DNA of 32,033 nucleotides from the IMG/VR virus record IMGVR_UViG_3300035162_001655, positions 1-32,033 of that record; one strand, 5' to 3'. The stretch comes from a virus. Shown here in pieces: positions 15,573-23,626 of this stretch (within the stretch, counting starts at the first letter, position 1; the number at the start of each line of letters is the position of its first letter). The position numbers and the translations under genes were made by a program. The notes under the pieces were generated by a model, which saw only the letters and a list, made by a program, of their open reading frames with translations, did no database searches and was not told where the DNA came from.

Positions 15573-18500
15573 TATACTCTCCCTACCACAACTTCGACTG
15601 TGCCGCGATCGTCAGTAGTTTTATTAGCTACTGCCTTTCCAATTACAGTTCCAACTTTGGGGTCATTGTCTACAATAGCATACCCTGGTATAGCACTTGT
15701 AACAAGCAAGTCTCCTTTATGTACTTTGCCTAGTACCTTAACAGGTACACGCCCTTGTAGTGCAATAGTTCCTATAAACTCTCCTTCAAGTTCTGAATTC
15801 ATTAAGTATGCAGGATGAGCTGAAATAACACCAGCTATTCTTCTATCACCCTTAGTGTGTGCTAATGTAACTTCTTGTTCGCCACCAAACACAACAACTG
15901 TGCCTTCTTCGTACTCAGCGTCTGCTAAGTAATTCTCTGCCAAGTCAGCATATTTTGCTTGTGATGAAATACTCGATACTGCGTTAGCATATACTGTACC
16001 AAACTTTAATGCACTAGTACCTAAGTCGTAGCCGCCATCGGAACTTGGAACTACTTGTGATTGCTTAAACACTACTGCCGCAACGTTATTATTTGCAACA
16101 ATAGAAACTTCGCCTGCACTACTAAATCCTGTACCTGCTCCAATACCAATACCTGTACTTGAAGTACTCTTTTCACCTGGTGCTTCAATAAAGCTAGTAT
16201 ACATCCAGTCTGCCGCCACCCTCGGTGAGTTCAGTGTAGCATCACTTGGATCTCCGTAACTACTATTCTGTTGGAAGAACGATGCTGTAATACTAGTGTC
16301 GCCTATTTGTAATGTACCTGGTAACGTAGTAGTTGTATTACTTGGAATTGTACCAACTGTGTTAAACACTGTAGCACCACCCGGTGTCTTCATTGTCATT
16401 GTTAAGTTAGTTTGATCTAAAACATCGTAGTTATCAAGTTTAAATTTCTGTGCATCAACACTTCCATCTGCGCCTGTTTTAATAATTCTATCAGCAACAC
16501 CTGTTGTAGTAAATGAACCACCTGTGTTAACAATAGTACTAAACGCAATGGCACTTGCATCGCCGCTACTTGATGCGCTTCTGCCATACACTGTGTTTTG
16601 TGCTACATCCGGTAAGTCGGCAAAGTCAACTGCACTTGCGGCTAGTGTTACCCAACCGTCTGTTACACTAAAGTCACCACTATCAAAACTTGCTAGTCCT
16701 AAATCACTTTGTGCAATACCTGTTGCGTTTGCTCTTGCACTTGCGGCAGTCATTGCTAGTTTACTTTGGGTAATCGCCGCACTAGCATTGATATCCGAGT
16801 TAATAATAACACCACTAGTAATTGCTGTTGTTGCAACGTTGTCTGTAACACTTAAAGTTACATCACCTTGTAATGTTGCGTTGTCGTAACTTGTACCATC
16901 CCATACTAGTAAGTCATTAGTGTTTCTGTTACCAATGTCTGCACCAATTGCTTCTGCACCAAATGGTGTTCTGGCATCTACATAAGATTTTGTAGACAAG
17001 TCTTGTGCATTAGTAGGATCAGCTGAGTTATAAATCTTATTACTACCAGCATTAAGGTTACCCGTTAATGGTGTAGTACCATCTCTTGCAAGTGCTCCTG
17101 GTCCAATAGTTCCGGTATTAATAATGACACCGTCTCTATCAAAGTGTAGTCGTTTCTCAATAAACTTTTCAGTTGCAAATTCTGTTGGAACTGCCGCCGG
17201 GTCACCATCTGACATTGTATCATCATTACTAAACTCTTGTATTCTAACACCCTGTCTAAATCCAAGTCCGTCTAAGTTACTAATGGCAATACTTGCCGCG
17301 AATGTAACTGTACCAGTTCCTTGGTCTACACTAAAGAATTTACCAACTCTAAAGAAACCATCCTGGTCTGTACTTGCAAAGAATACTCTGCCCTTGCCAC
17401 GTTCGTTAACTTCTGCATCTTGGTTAGCACTAAGAGTTGACTGACCGTAGATAATACTTGGATAGTTAGTAGTGTTAAATCCACCTGTACCAATTTTATC
17501 AAAGTCGTGTCCGTTAGCTCTTAGAGTTGAAATACCAACTGTAATGGTACCAGCTTCGTTATCTTGTAATGACAATGAAATTGTTCTAGTTGCGGCTGGA
17601 CTAAATCTTAGATCTGCACCAATACCTGTATCACCAAACAATCCAGCATTACTATTAATGTTACTCGATGCTAAGTCAGCTATGTTAACTGTAGCATATG
17701 AGCCTCTGCTTGTATAGTTTGAAACAACATGTGTCTTACCTGCAAAGGAGAAGATCATATCGTCATTAGCAATACGTGCAATTTGCGGTGCTGTTAGTGT
17801 ATCAATAGCAATTACATCGTCACCTACAGTAGCACCCATTGTGGTACCTGTGCCAGCATATGTATTCAATGCTGATTCTGTAGTTCTAAGTGTTAGATTT
17901 AAGTGAGTAAACGGTGAGTCTAATACTACCTGGAATCTATCTGATGCTAGTGCAGTACCGTCTGCATCTTGGTTATTAAAACTAATTGTTCTATAAACTG
18001 AATCTTCATTCTCTGTAAATATTAATGCTGTTGAAGGTCTTGTTGCTGTAACACCACTCAATCCGTCCAGCAAGTGGTTCTTGTTCATTCTAACAACAAC
18101 GTATGCTGATGCATCACTTGCTACTGTTGGATTGTGTACACCTGTGATAGCTGTTTCTAATCCTGTGCTTCCTGCAACACTACATCTGTATATAGGGCTG
18201 TTAGCACCCTTACGTCCTGTTGGTCCTGTTGCGCCTGTGTATCCACCAATGTTACTTGTAATTGGTGCAACAATACTTGTTGCTGTTACTTCGTAAGTTG
18301 TAACACCTGCCGCTGTATATACGTCAATTAAACTGTTTGGATAAGGCATGTAATCACAGTCATATAAGAAGATACTAAACGCACCTGCCGCATGTCCAAA
18401 CGTACCAAATCCAAATGTGTTATTGCTATCGTTAAACACTTTAGCAGGTTGTTGCATATTTCTTAGTGTTGCAATATCATCAACAGTTTCGTTTGGATCT

Positions 18501-21500
18501 GATCCTGCCGCAACTAAACCAAAGTTACCGTTTGCGTTAGAACAGTTAAGTGCTCTAATCTCTGAACCGTTGTTACTAAAGAACGCGGTATGGTTGTAAT
18601 AAGTAAATGTCGATACTTGCTCTGATAGTGCCGCGTTGTTACAAAATAATCCATAACCTAAGTCGTTAACTTGAGTATAGTCGTTTGCCAACATACTTCT
18701 GTTACCAGCAGTTTGAACATAAATTGCTTGAGGGAAACTTGTTGCTTGATAACCAAGGCCTTCATTTGACAATTTGTTAATTAATAGTTTAGCTGTACCA
18801 GCCGCTCCATCATATTCTGAAATAGCATCAACTTGATAACGGATACCGTTAATAAAGAATGGCGCAGGAGTTTGTGGTTTTCTAATTCTTAAACCGGTGC
18901 CTGCATCTGATTCTACATTAAGTGTGTAGTTGTCGTCCTTACTTGTAATCTTAGTTTCTAAGTTACCAGCAAATCCATCAATGTACATACCACCTTTAAA
19001 GCCTTGTTTGTTTGTACTTCTTGAGAACGATCCACATACTTGTGTGTATGGTGATTTGATTAGAACCTGTCCTGCAGGGTCAAGTACTTGCGCAAATCCA
19101 CCGTGTCCTTGGAATGACATGTTTGCAAGTCTTGTTGCATCATTCATTAAGAACACATCCATTTGATCGTTTGTTTTCTTAGCACTTGCTACATCCATTG
19201 GATCAGTTAGATAGTGATAACCGTAATTTGTTGTTTGTTTAATGTGCCAAGCACCCGATGCAATATCGTTCAAGTTTGGAAGAACATCTATAGTTAGTGT
19301 AACTTCAAAGTCACTTCCGCCATCAGGATTACTAATAAGTCCCATTGCACCATTGTCTGTGTAGAACCAAGCGCCGTCCCATGCAGTAGCAGTAATGTTA
19401 TCTGCTGGAGTAACTGTAATTACACCACCTGCTGTGTTTGTTCCTGTTATAGCAACTACTTGTGCTGTTGCTAAGTCAGAGCCAGTTACATCTGTAATTT
19501 TTAGATTGTCTAGTAACTTGTCTCTGTAAAAATATGTTGTTGCCCAAGGTGATTGTGAAATCCGTTTTGCTGGTCTAATTTGGCAACGTCTAAAGTCCGA
19601 ACCTTTAATCGAAACGTTAGCAGGAACTTTTAACGGATAGTCTTCATAGTAAATGCCTGTCTCAACATGTACTGTAATTTGCTTCTCAGCAGTTGGGTTG
19701 CCGTACTCTAAGTCTTCACCAATTCTAAATTCAGTTGGCTCAACTAATACAACTTGTACTCTATCGTATGCTACGCCACCTAAGTCTACTCCGCTTTGGT
19801 ATCTTACAATACGTCCTCTAGCACCCGATGTTTTACCAACAACAATTTTACCAGGTAAAATATCTACGTTAGTGTTAACACCTTGGTCAGTACTATCATT
19901 GCCTGTTCCGTTACCAAAGTCAACATTGTATGTACTACCTTCAACTAGTGTGTAGTTGTTTCTAGCAGTAAATCCATTTTCTAAAATATCAAGTATAATA
20001 TCAAACTTAGCATTTAGAGCATCTTTGACTTGTGTACTAACAGTTGTAATGGACGAGTCTAACCACTGTGGAATTAAAGTTGTGTAATCTGATGGATAAA
20101 CTTTCGTTCCAAATTCACATTCAAACACAATGCTATCTAGTACAACAACATCACCTGCACCTAATCCGTGTGCAGTAGTAGTTGTAATAACACCTTTACC
20201 TGTTGTGTGGTTATAATTAAAACCACTTATGTTATATGCAGTACCACCAAATGTAACAGTACCACCACTAACATATGTGTGTGCATAAGGATTTGTTCCT
20301 ACTGCTACTTGTAATTGGGTTGATGTTAAATTATCAGTCTCTACTGCAAAACGTCTACTTGCTGTTAACAAATCTGTATTACTAACAACTGCATTTACAA
20401 TAGACTTAGCTTTAGTCATTGCCGCTCTAGTTTCTTGTCCTTGACTAATACGTGCTCTAGCGCCCGAAGTTGTACTAAAATAGCGTGTAGCGGCTTGTAT
20501 AGCATTATAGTTTGAGTTAGTACCGTTGCCGATATCAATAATCATACCATCAACAATTAAGCCAACATCTCTTTCACAAGTATTATTAGACTTAACTGGT
20601 TGCTCAGGAGGAACTAATACAGTTAGTCCGTTTGTAATAACGTTTGTAATTGTAGTTGTTAGCGTACTTGCTCTGTTTGCAACATCGTTAACGCCCGTGC
20701 CTGATTCTACTGTTAATCCAGTTGTAGTATTTTGTGTAAATGTCTCTGGGTAAATTTTAGCAGTAGTAACGCCATTGTACGTACAGTTAACATTAATAGC
20801 CGCAAGTGTTACTACATTGCCTGCTGATAATCCGTGATTGGTTGTAGTTGTAATACTTGCAATGCCTGTTGCTTCATTATATGTAAATCCGCTTACTGCT
20901 AATACACTAGCATCTGCTTTGGTTACAGTACCGCCGCTAATATATACGTTTGCGCGACTACTGCGACCAATGTAAAATTCAAATACAGTTGCGGCCAAGT
21001 TATTACTATCAACTACAAATGTAGTTTGCTTTGATGTGTATGCTGAGTTTGCTAGTACATTATTAACTACTAAGTCTCTTGCAAATTCAATTGCACCGTT
21101 AGTTTGTGCAATTTGATCAGCAGTACCTAAGCCTGTACCAGATGGACCTACAGCATTTTGATTTCCTGCTAGATAACTAGCGGCCATTCTACGTGTTTCT
21201 AAGTTGCCGCCTCTTGATAAATCGTTAATCCATGCATCTACAATATAGCCTACATCACGCTTACATTTTTCACTACTGTAATCAAAGTTATTCCATATAC
21301 CTGAGCCACCAGCTGTTCCAACATTATGGTTGATCCAGTACGTAACTTCTTCTTGAATAAATTCTTTGTTCTGAAACAAAATTGCTTCGGCGTTAGGATT
21401 GGAAACACTTGATGAGTCATAGCTAAGATTTGGAAACGTATCGTTTACATAATCAAGAACTGCTTTTTGTATAAACTTTTTATTCTTTCTTAGATACGTT

Positions 21501-22789
21501 TGCGCACCGTAAGCCGCTGTGTTAGGAGTTGTTGTGCCTATTGCTTTAACTAGTGCAACACCTGCACCATTGTCGTATGTAATTGTTTGCTTGTATGCGC
21601 CGGGCTCAATTGGGGCGCTTTCAATAACTTCTTCAGCTTTTAATAGAGCGCCTTTTAAACTACCATATGCATAACTTAGCCCACGTCCTTCTAGTCCTAC
21701 TGGAGTACGTGTTTGTGTATCGTCACCTTGCATAGTAACAAATAAATCTTCAGTGGATGCATAAGAATTGTTATCAACATATAGTTTTGATGCGGCTTGC
21801 TTGTCGCTAATATTACCTGTGTCTGTTCCTGCTAAGTCACCTGGGTGATCATGCAAGTACAATGCACCAGTCATGTCATCGCCTTGGCGTCTTACTGCCG
21901 AACTTCTTGGTAGTGTTTCGTTGTCTCTGTAGAATCCGTATAGTGAATTATCGTATGCAGTATCTACTACAAGGTCTGTTCCTACAACTGCTGTTGTTGC
22001 ACCTAGTCCAATGTTAACCTTTACACGAGTAACGTCATTGTTATTTTGTGACTCTTGTTTAGTTGTGTGTATACTAAGTTGATCTTCTGTTACCCATCTT
22101 AGATAGTAGTCTGTATTATTAGTTAATCCGTTTGGTGGAGTATCTGTTGTAGAGTACTTCCACTTAGTTCCGTTAATACTCCAGTCATAACCATGATCAG
22201 TAATTACTAAGTTGCCGCCTCTGTATTCAATAATAGTTCTAGTGTATTCGTTTGCGTTAGCAGGCTCAGTTCTAGCATACACTGGCTTTGTTGGCTCAGT
22301 TGTTGTATTTGGTGCATAATACTGGTCTTGGAATTTTTTATCTGTTACAATATCGTTAATGGTAATTGAACTACCATGTGTGGTATTAAATTCAGCAATA
22401 GCCGCTGGAGATGTTGCAATCTTACCAATAGCATAAACCTGGTTACCACTTACTGGTCCACCAAAGATCGGTGAAGTATCTGCGTTGATATTTGCACCTG
22501 TGTTTGTAATAGTAATACTTGATGCACTGGAGTTGTCAATGCTAATACCATTTCCCGCTGATAGCGTTTTTGATATAATTTCTGTACCAGTTGTGTTACC
22601 AATTAATACACCAAGTGGTGTAATGCCTGTTGGTGTATCGTTGAGTGCGGTAAAACTAATAGTTCCGCCTTGTCCAAATACAGCATATAGCTCTGTAAAG
22701 TTTTCGTTCGCTTTACGGAATGCTTCACGGATACTATCACCTGTTCCGTCATTACCCTCTACACCTAAATAAATATCATTCTTTGCCAT
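15572..22789 (-). CDS. Giant tail fibre protein (2405 residues)
   Basis: By far the largest gene. The N-terminus carries the shared module NDGTGDSIREAFRKANENF (about 13-31). Residues about 330-390 (MTGALYLHDHP, ASKLYVDNN, YAYGSLKGALLKAEE) resemble fibre segments of T4-like cyanophages. A tandem duplication of about 229 residues starts at Cys509 and Cys738. A short collagen-like run GYTGATGPTGRKGAN lies near 1515-1530. Near 1936 is the LTGNLNAGSNKI...STKSYVDAR motif typical of fibre shafts. The last 130 residues (YADLAENYLAD, IALQGRVPVKVLGKV, GDLLVTSAIPGYAI) form a conserved end domain of many marine fibres. It is probably the main long, trimeric adsorption fibre. One intact frame, no frameshift seen. 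Confidence 0.88.
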   Translation of the reverse strand: MAKNDIYLGVEGNDGTGDSIREAFRKANENFTELYAVFGQGGTISFTALNDTPTGITPLGVLIGNTTGTEIISKTLSAGNGISIDNSSASSITITNTGANINADTSPIFGGPVSGNQVYAIGKIATSPAAIAEFNTTHGSSITINDIVTDKKFQDQYYAPNTTTEPTKPVYARTEPANANEYTRTIIEYRGGNLVITDHGYDWSINGTKWKYSTTDTPPNGLTNNTDYYLRWVTEDQLSIHTTKQESQNNNDVTRVKVNIGLGATTAVVGTDLVVDTAYDNSLYGFYRDNETLPRSSAVRRQGDDMTGALYLHDHPGDLAGTDTGNISDKQAASKLYVDNNSYASTEDLFVTMQGDDTQTRTPVGLEGRGLSYAYGSLKGALLKAEEVIESAPIEPGAYKQTITYDNGAGVALVKAIGTTTPNTAAYGAQTYLRKNKKFIQKAVLDYVNDTFPNLSYDSSSVSNPNAEAILFQNKEFIQEEVTYWINHNVGTAGGSGIWNNFDYSSEKCKRDVGYIVDAWINDLSRGGNLETRRMAASYLAGNQNAVGPSGTGLGTADQIAQTNGAIEFARDLVVNNVLANSAYTSKQTTFVVDSNNLAATVFEFYIGRSSRANVYISGGTVTKADASVLAVSGFTYNEATGIASITTTTNHGLSAGNVVTLAAINVNCTYNGVTTAKIYPETFTQNTTTGLTVESGTGVNDVANRASTLTTTITNVITNGLTVLVPPEQPVKSNNTCERDVGLIVDGMIIDIGNGTNSNYNAIQAATRYFSTTSGARARISQGQETRAAMTKAKSIVNAVVSNTDLLTASRRFAVETDNLTSTQLQVAVGTNPYAHTYVSGGTVTFGGTAYNISGFNYNHTTGKGVITTTTAHGLGAGDVVVLDSIVFECEFGTKVYPSDYTTLIPQWLDSSITTVSTQVKDALNAKFDIILDILENGFTARNNYTLVEGSTYNVDFGNGTGNDSTDQGVNTNVDILPGKIVVGKTSGARGRIVRYQSGVDLGGVAYDRVQVVLVEPTEFRIGEDLEYGNPTAEKQITVHVETGIYYEDYPLKVPANVSIKGSDFRRCQIRPAKRISQSPWATTYFYRDKLLDNLKITDVTGSDLATAQVVAITGTNTAGGVITVTPADNITATAWDGAWFYTDNGAMGLISNPDGGSDFEVTLTIDVLPNLNDIASGAWHIKQTTNYGYHYLTDPMDVASAKKTNDQMDVFLMNDATRLANMSFQGHGGFAQVLDPAGQVLIKSPYTQVCGSFSRSTNKQGFKGGMYIDGFAGNLETKITSKDDNYTLNVESDAGTGLRIRKPQTPAPFFINGIRYQVDAISEYDGAAGTAKLLINKLSNEGLGYQATSFPQAIYVQTAGNRSMLANDYTQVNDLGYGLFCNNAALSEQVSTFTYYNHTAFFSNNGSEIRALNCSNANGNFGLVAAGSDPNETVDDIATLRNMQQPAKVFNDSNNTFGFGTFGHAAGAFSIFLYDCDYMPYPNSLIDVYTAAGVTTYEVTATSIVAPITSNIGGYTGATGPTGRKGANSPIYRCSVAGSTGLETAITGVHNPTVASDASAYVVVRMNKNHLLDGLSGVTATRPSTALIFTENEDSVYRTISFNNQDADGTALASDRFQVVLDSPFTHLNLTLRTTESALNTYAGTGTTMGATVGDDVIAIDTLTAPQIARIANDDMIFSFAGKTHVVSNYTSRGSYATVNIADLASSNINSNAGLFGDTGIGADLRFSPAATRTISLSLQDNEAGTITVGISTLRANGHDFDKIGTGGFNTTNYPSIIYGQSTLSANQDAEVNERGKGRVFFASTDQDGFFRVGKFFSVDQGTGTVTFAASIAISNLDGLGFRQGVRIQEFSNDDTMSDGDPAAVPTEFATEKFIEKRLHFDRDGVIINTGTIGPGALARDGTTPLTGNLNAGSNKIYNSADPTNAQDLSTKSYVDARTPFGAEAIGADIGNRNTNDLLVWDGTSYDNATLQGDVTLSVTDNVATTAITSGVIINSDINASAAITQSKLAMTAASARANATGIAQSDLGLASFDSGDFSVTDGWVTLAASAVDFADLPDVAQNTVYGRSASSSGDASAIAFSTIVNTGGSFTTTGVADRIIKTGADGSVDAQKFKLDNYDVLDQTNLTMTMKTPGGATVFNTVGTIPSNTTTTLPGTLQIGDTSITASFFQQNSSYGDPSDATLNSPRVAADWMYTSFIEAPGEKSTSSTGIGIGAGTGFSSAGEVSIVANNNVAAVVFKQSQVVPSSDGGYDLGTSALKFGTVYANAVSSISSQAKYADLAENYLADAEYEEGTVVVFGGEQEVTLAHTKGDRRIAGVISAHPAYLMNSELEGEFIGTIALQGRVPVKVLGKVHKGDLLVTSAIPGYAIVDNDPKVGTVIGKAVANKTTDDRGTVEVVVGRV
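19960..21270 (-). repeat. Tandem duplicated domain inside the giant fibre
   Basis: Two copies about 229 residues (687 nt) apart. Copy 1 starts at CKRDVGYIVDAW (Cys509, 21265) and copy 2 at CERDVGLIVDGM (Cys738, 20578). Both continue with an A..Y/RF helix, then VDSNNL/VETDNL, ISGGTVT/VSGGTVT, a TTTTNHGLSAG/TTTTAHGLGAG element, and KIYPETFT/KVYPSDYT. Conservation is at protein level and well diverged, so this is an old duplication. The right-hand limit is approximate. Confidence 0.85.
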
Positions 22790-22792
22790 TGA

Positions 22793-23116
22793 TTAAAATC
22801 CTATACTTTCACCACAGCCACAACTACTTGTAGCGGTAGGGTTTTGAATGTCGAAATAAGAGCCAAACACTTCTTTTTTATAATCTACTACTGATCCTAG
22901 CAAGTACATAATACTCGAGTTATCAATAGCAAATTTGCCGTTTGGTAAATCTATTACTTCGTCCCGTTCTTCTAAATTATCTTCTAATGTCCAATTGTAC
23001 TTAAATCCCGAACATCCTCCTCCTTGCAGTTCTAATCTAATAGCTGGCTTGCTATGCTCTAAAAGCATGCTATCCATCTGTTTTATAGCTGATTCCGTAA
23101 GGGTTACAATTGACAT
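22793..23116 (-). CDS. iscA: A-type iron-sulfur cluster carrier (IscA/ErpA/HesB family)
   Basis: This 107-residue protein has the three conserved cysteines of A-type carriers: Cys35 in GGGCSGFKY, and Cys99 and Cys101 in SSCGCGESIGF. These carriers hold Fe or a Fe-S cluster and pass it to apo-enzymes. The start MSIVTLTESAIKQM at ATG 23114-23116 is chosen because AAGGAA lies just upstream; the frame runs 23 codons further without a ribosome site and across a late-type box. It is the first gene of the transcript that continues into the giant fibre, 3 nt away. Possible clients in the window are FdxA or a virion protein. HesB/IscA genes recur in marine T4-like phages. Confidence 0.93.
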   Translation of the reverse strand: MSIVTLTESAIKQMDSMLLEHSKPAIRLELQGGGCSGFKYNWTLEDNLEERDEVIDLPNGKFAIDNSSIMYLLGSVVDYKKEVFGSYFDIQNPTATSSCGCGESIGF

Positions 23117-23133
23117 TTTTATTTCCTTCTTTG

Positions 23134-23141
23134 TATTTATA
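23134..23141 (-). promoter_or_regulatory. Late-type promoter box TATAAATA
   Basis: An exact T4 late-promoter TATAAATA on the minus strand, 17 nt before the iscA start, with AAGGAA in the leader. It would drive iscA and the giant fibre gene. Confidence 0.7.
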
Positions 23142-23164
23142 CTTTGTTTTGCAATCCGAATGTA

Positions 23165-23172
23165 AATAAATA
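23165..23172 (+). promoter_or_regulatory. Late-type promoter box AATAAATA
   Basis: AATAAATA on the plus strand, 5 nt before the ATG at 23178 of the only plus-strand gene. It lies 23 bp from the oppositely directed box of iscA. Start of transcription would fall at or next to the ATG. Confidence 0.5.
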
Positions 23173-23177
23173 CAATT

Positions 23178-23465
23178 ATGTTCAAAAGAATTGAAAAAGA
23201 AGTAAGATTTTACGTGCGCAAAAGTAAGACGGGCAAGACCCATCCGTACAAGCGAATACGTAGTTATGCAGTATTTGAGTGTGACGAGTGTCACGAAGAG
23301 TTTCAGCGAGAAAAAGGCAAAGTAGACCATAAACGTCTTGACGACTATTATGTCCACGTTTGCCCTAATTGTGATCCTAAAAGGTTCGCTCAACGCAAAG
23401 GTGTTGAGCAACGTAAGAAACTTAATATGCCTGCTGGCTTAGATATTCCTATTAGCGATCTTTAA
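23178..23465 (+). CDS. Zinc-ribbon-like small basic protein
   Basis: The only plus-strand gene, 95 residues. Two CxxC pairs, Cys35/Cys38 (CDECHEEF) and Cys62/Cys65 (CPNCDPKRF), are 24 residues apart and suggest a zinc ribbon or treble-clef knuckle; His51 could also be near the metal. The N-terminus is strongly basic (RKSKTGKTHPYKRIR), so nucleic-acid binding is plausible. No HNH catalytic pattern is clear, though small HNH-like nucleases share this Cys layout. No Shine-Dalgarno is visible, and the promoter box ends 5 nt before ATG, so the message may be leaderless. Its stop overlaps the convergent membrane gene by 4 nt. Confidence 0.78.
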   Translation: MFKRIEKEVRFYVRKSKTGKTHPYKRIRSYAVFECDECHEEFQREKGKVDHKRLDDYYVHVCPNCDPKRFAQRKGVEQRKKLNMPAGLDIPISDL

Positions 23466-23626
23466 TCTTTAGTGTAAATTGCCCAAGCACCGTAAGCAAT
23501 CGCTCCGTATGCCGCTAGTTTAGCAAATGGTCCTGCAATTAGTACAATAACACCAACTGCAATTAGCACTACGCCATTAGTTGTAGTGCGTTCGTTGAGT
23601 CTTTCTTTAATCCATAGTTTAAGCAT
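23462..23626 (-). CDS. Small membrane protein (54 residues)
   Basis: The ORF begins MLKLWIKERLNERTTTNG and continues as a hydrophobic hairpin: VVLIAVGVIVLIAGPFAKL (about 19-37) and AAYGAIAYGAWAIY (about 38-51), ending TKD. AGGAG stands 9 nt before ATG 23624-23626. The pattern RLNERTT.NG.VLI...FAKLAAY is one I associate with a small protein conserved in T4-like cyanophages. It overlaps the uvdE 3' end by 58 nt in another frame and meets the plus-strand gene end to end. Function unknown; two membrane-spanning helices are predicted. Confidence 0.78.
   Translation of the reverse strand: MLKLWIKERLNERTTTNGVVLIAVGVIVLIAGPFAKLAAYGAIAYGAWAIYTKD

Noticed and set aside
19960-21270. CRISPR-like or DNA-level tandem repeat in the giant fibre gene
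   Set aside because: Similarity is at the protein level over 229 residues and the DNA is diverged; no short direct repeats with spacers are present. No CRISPR array is seen elsewhere in the window.
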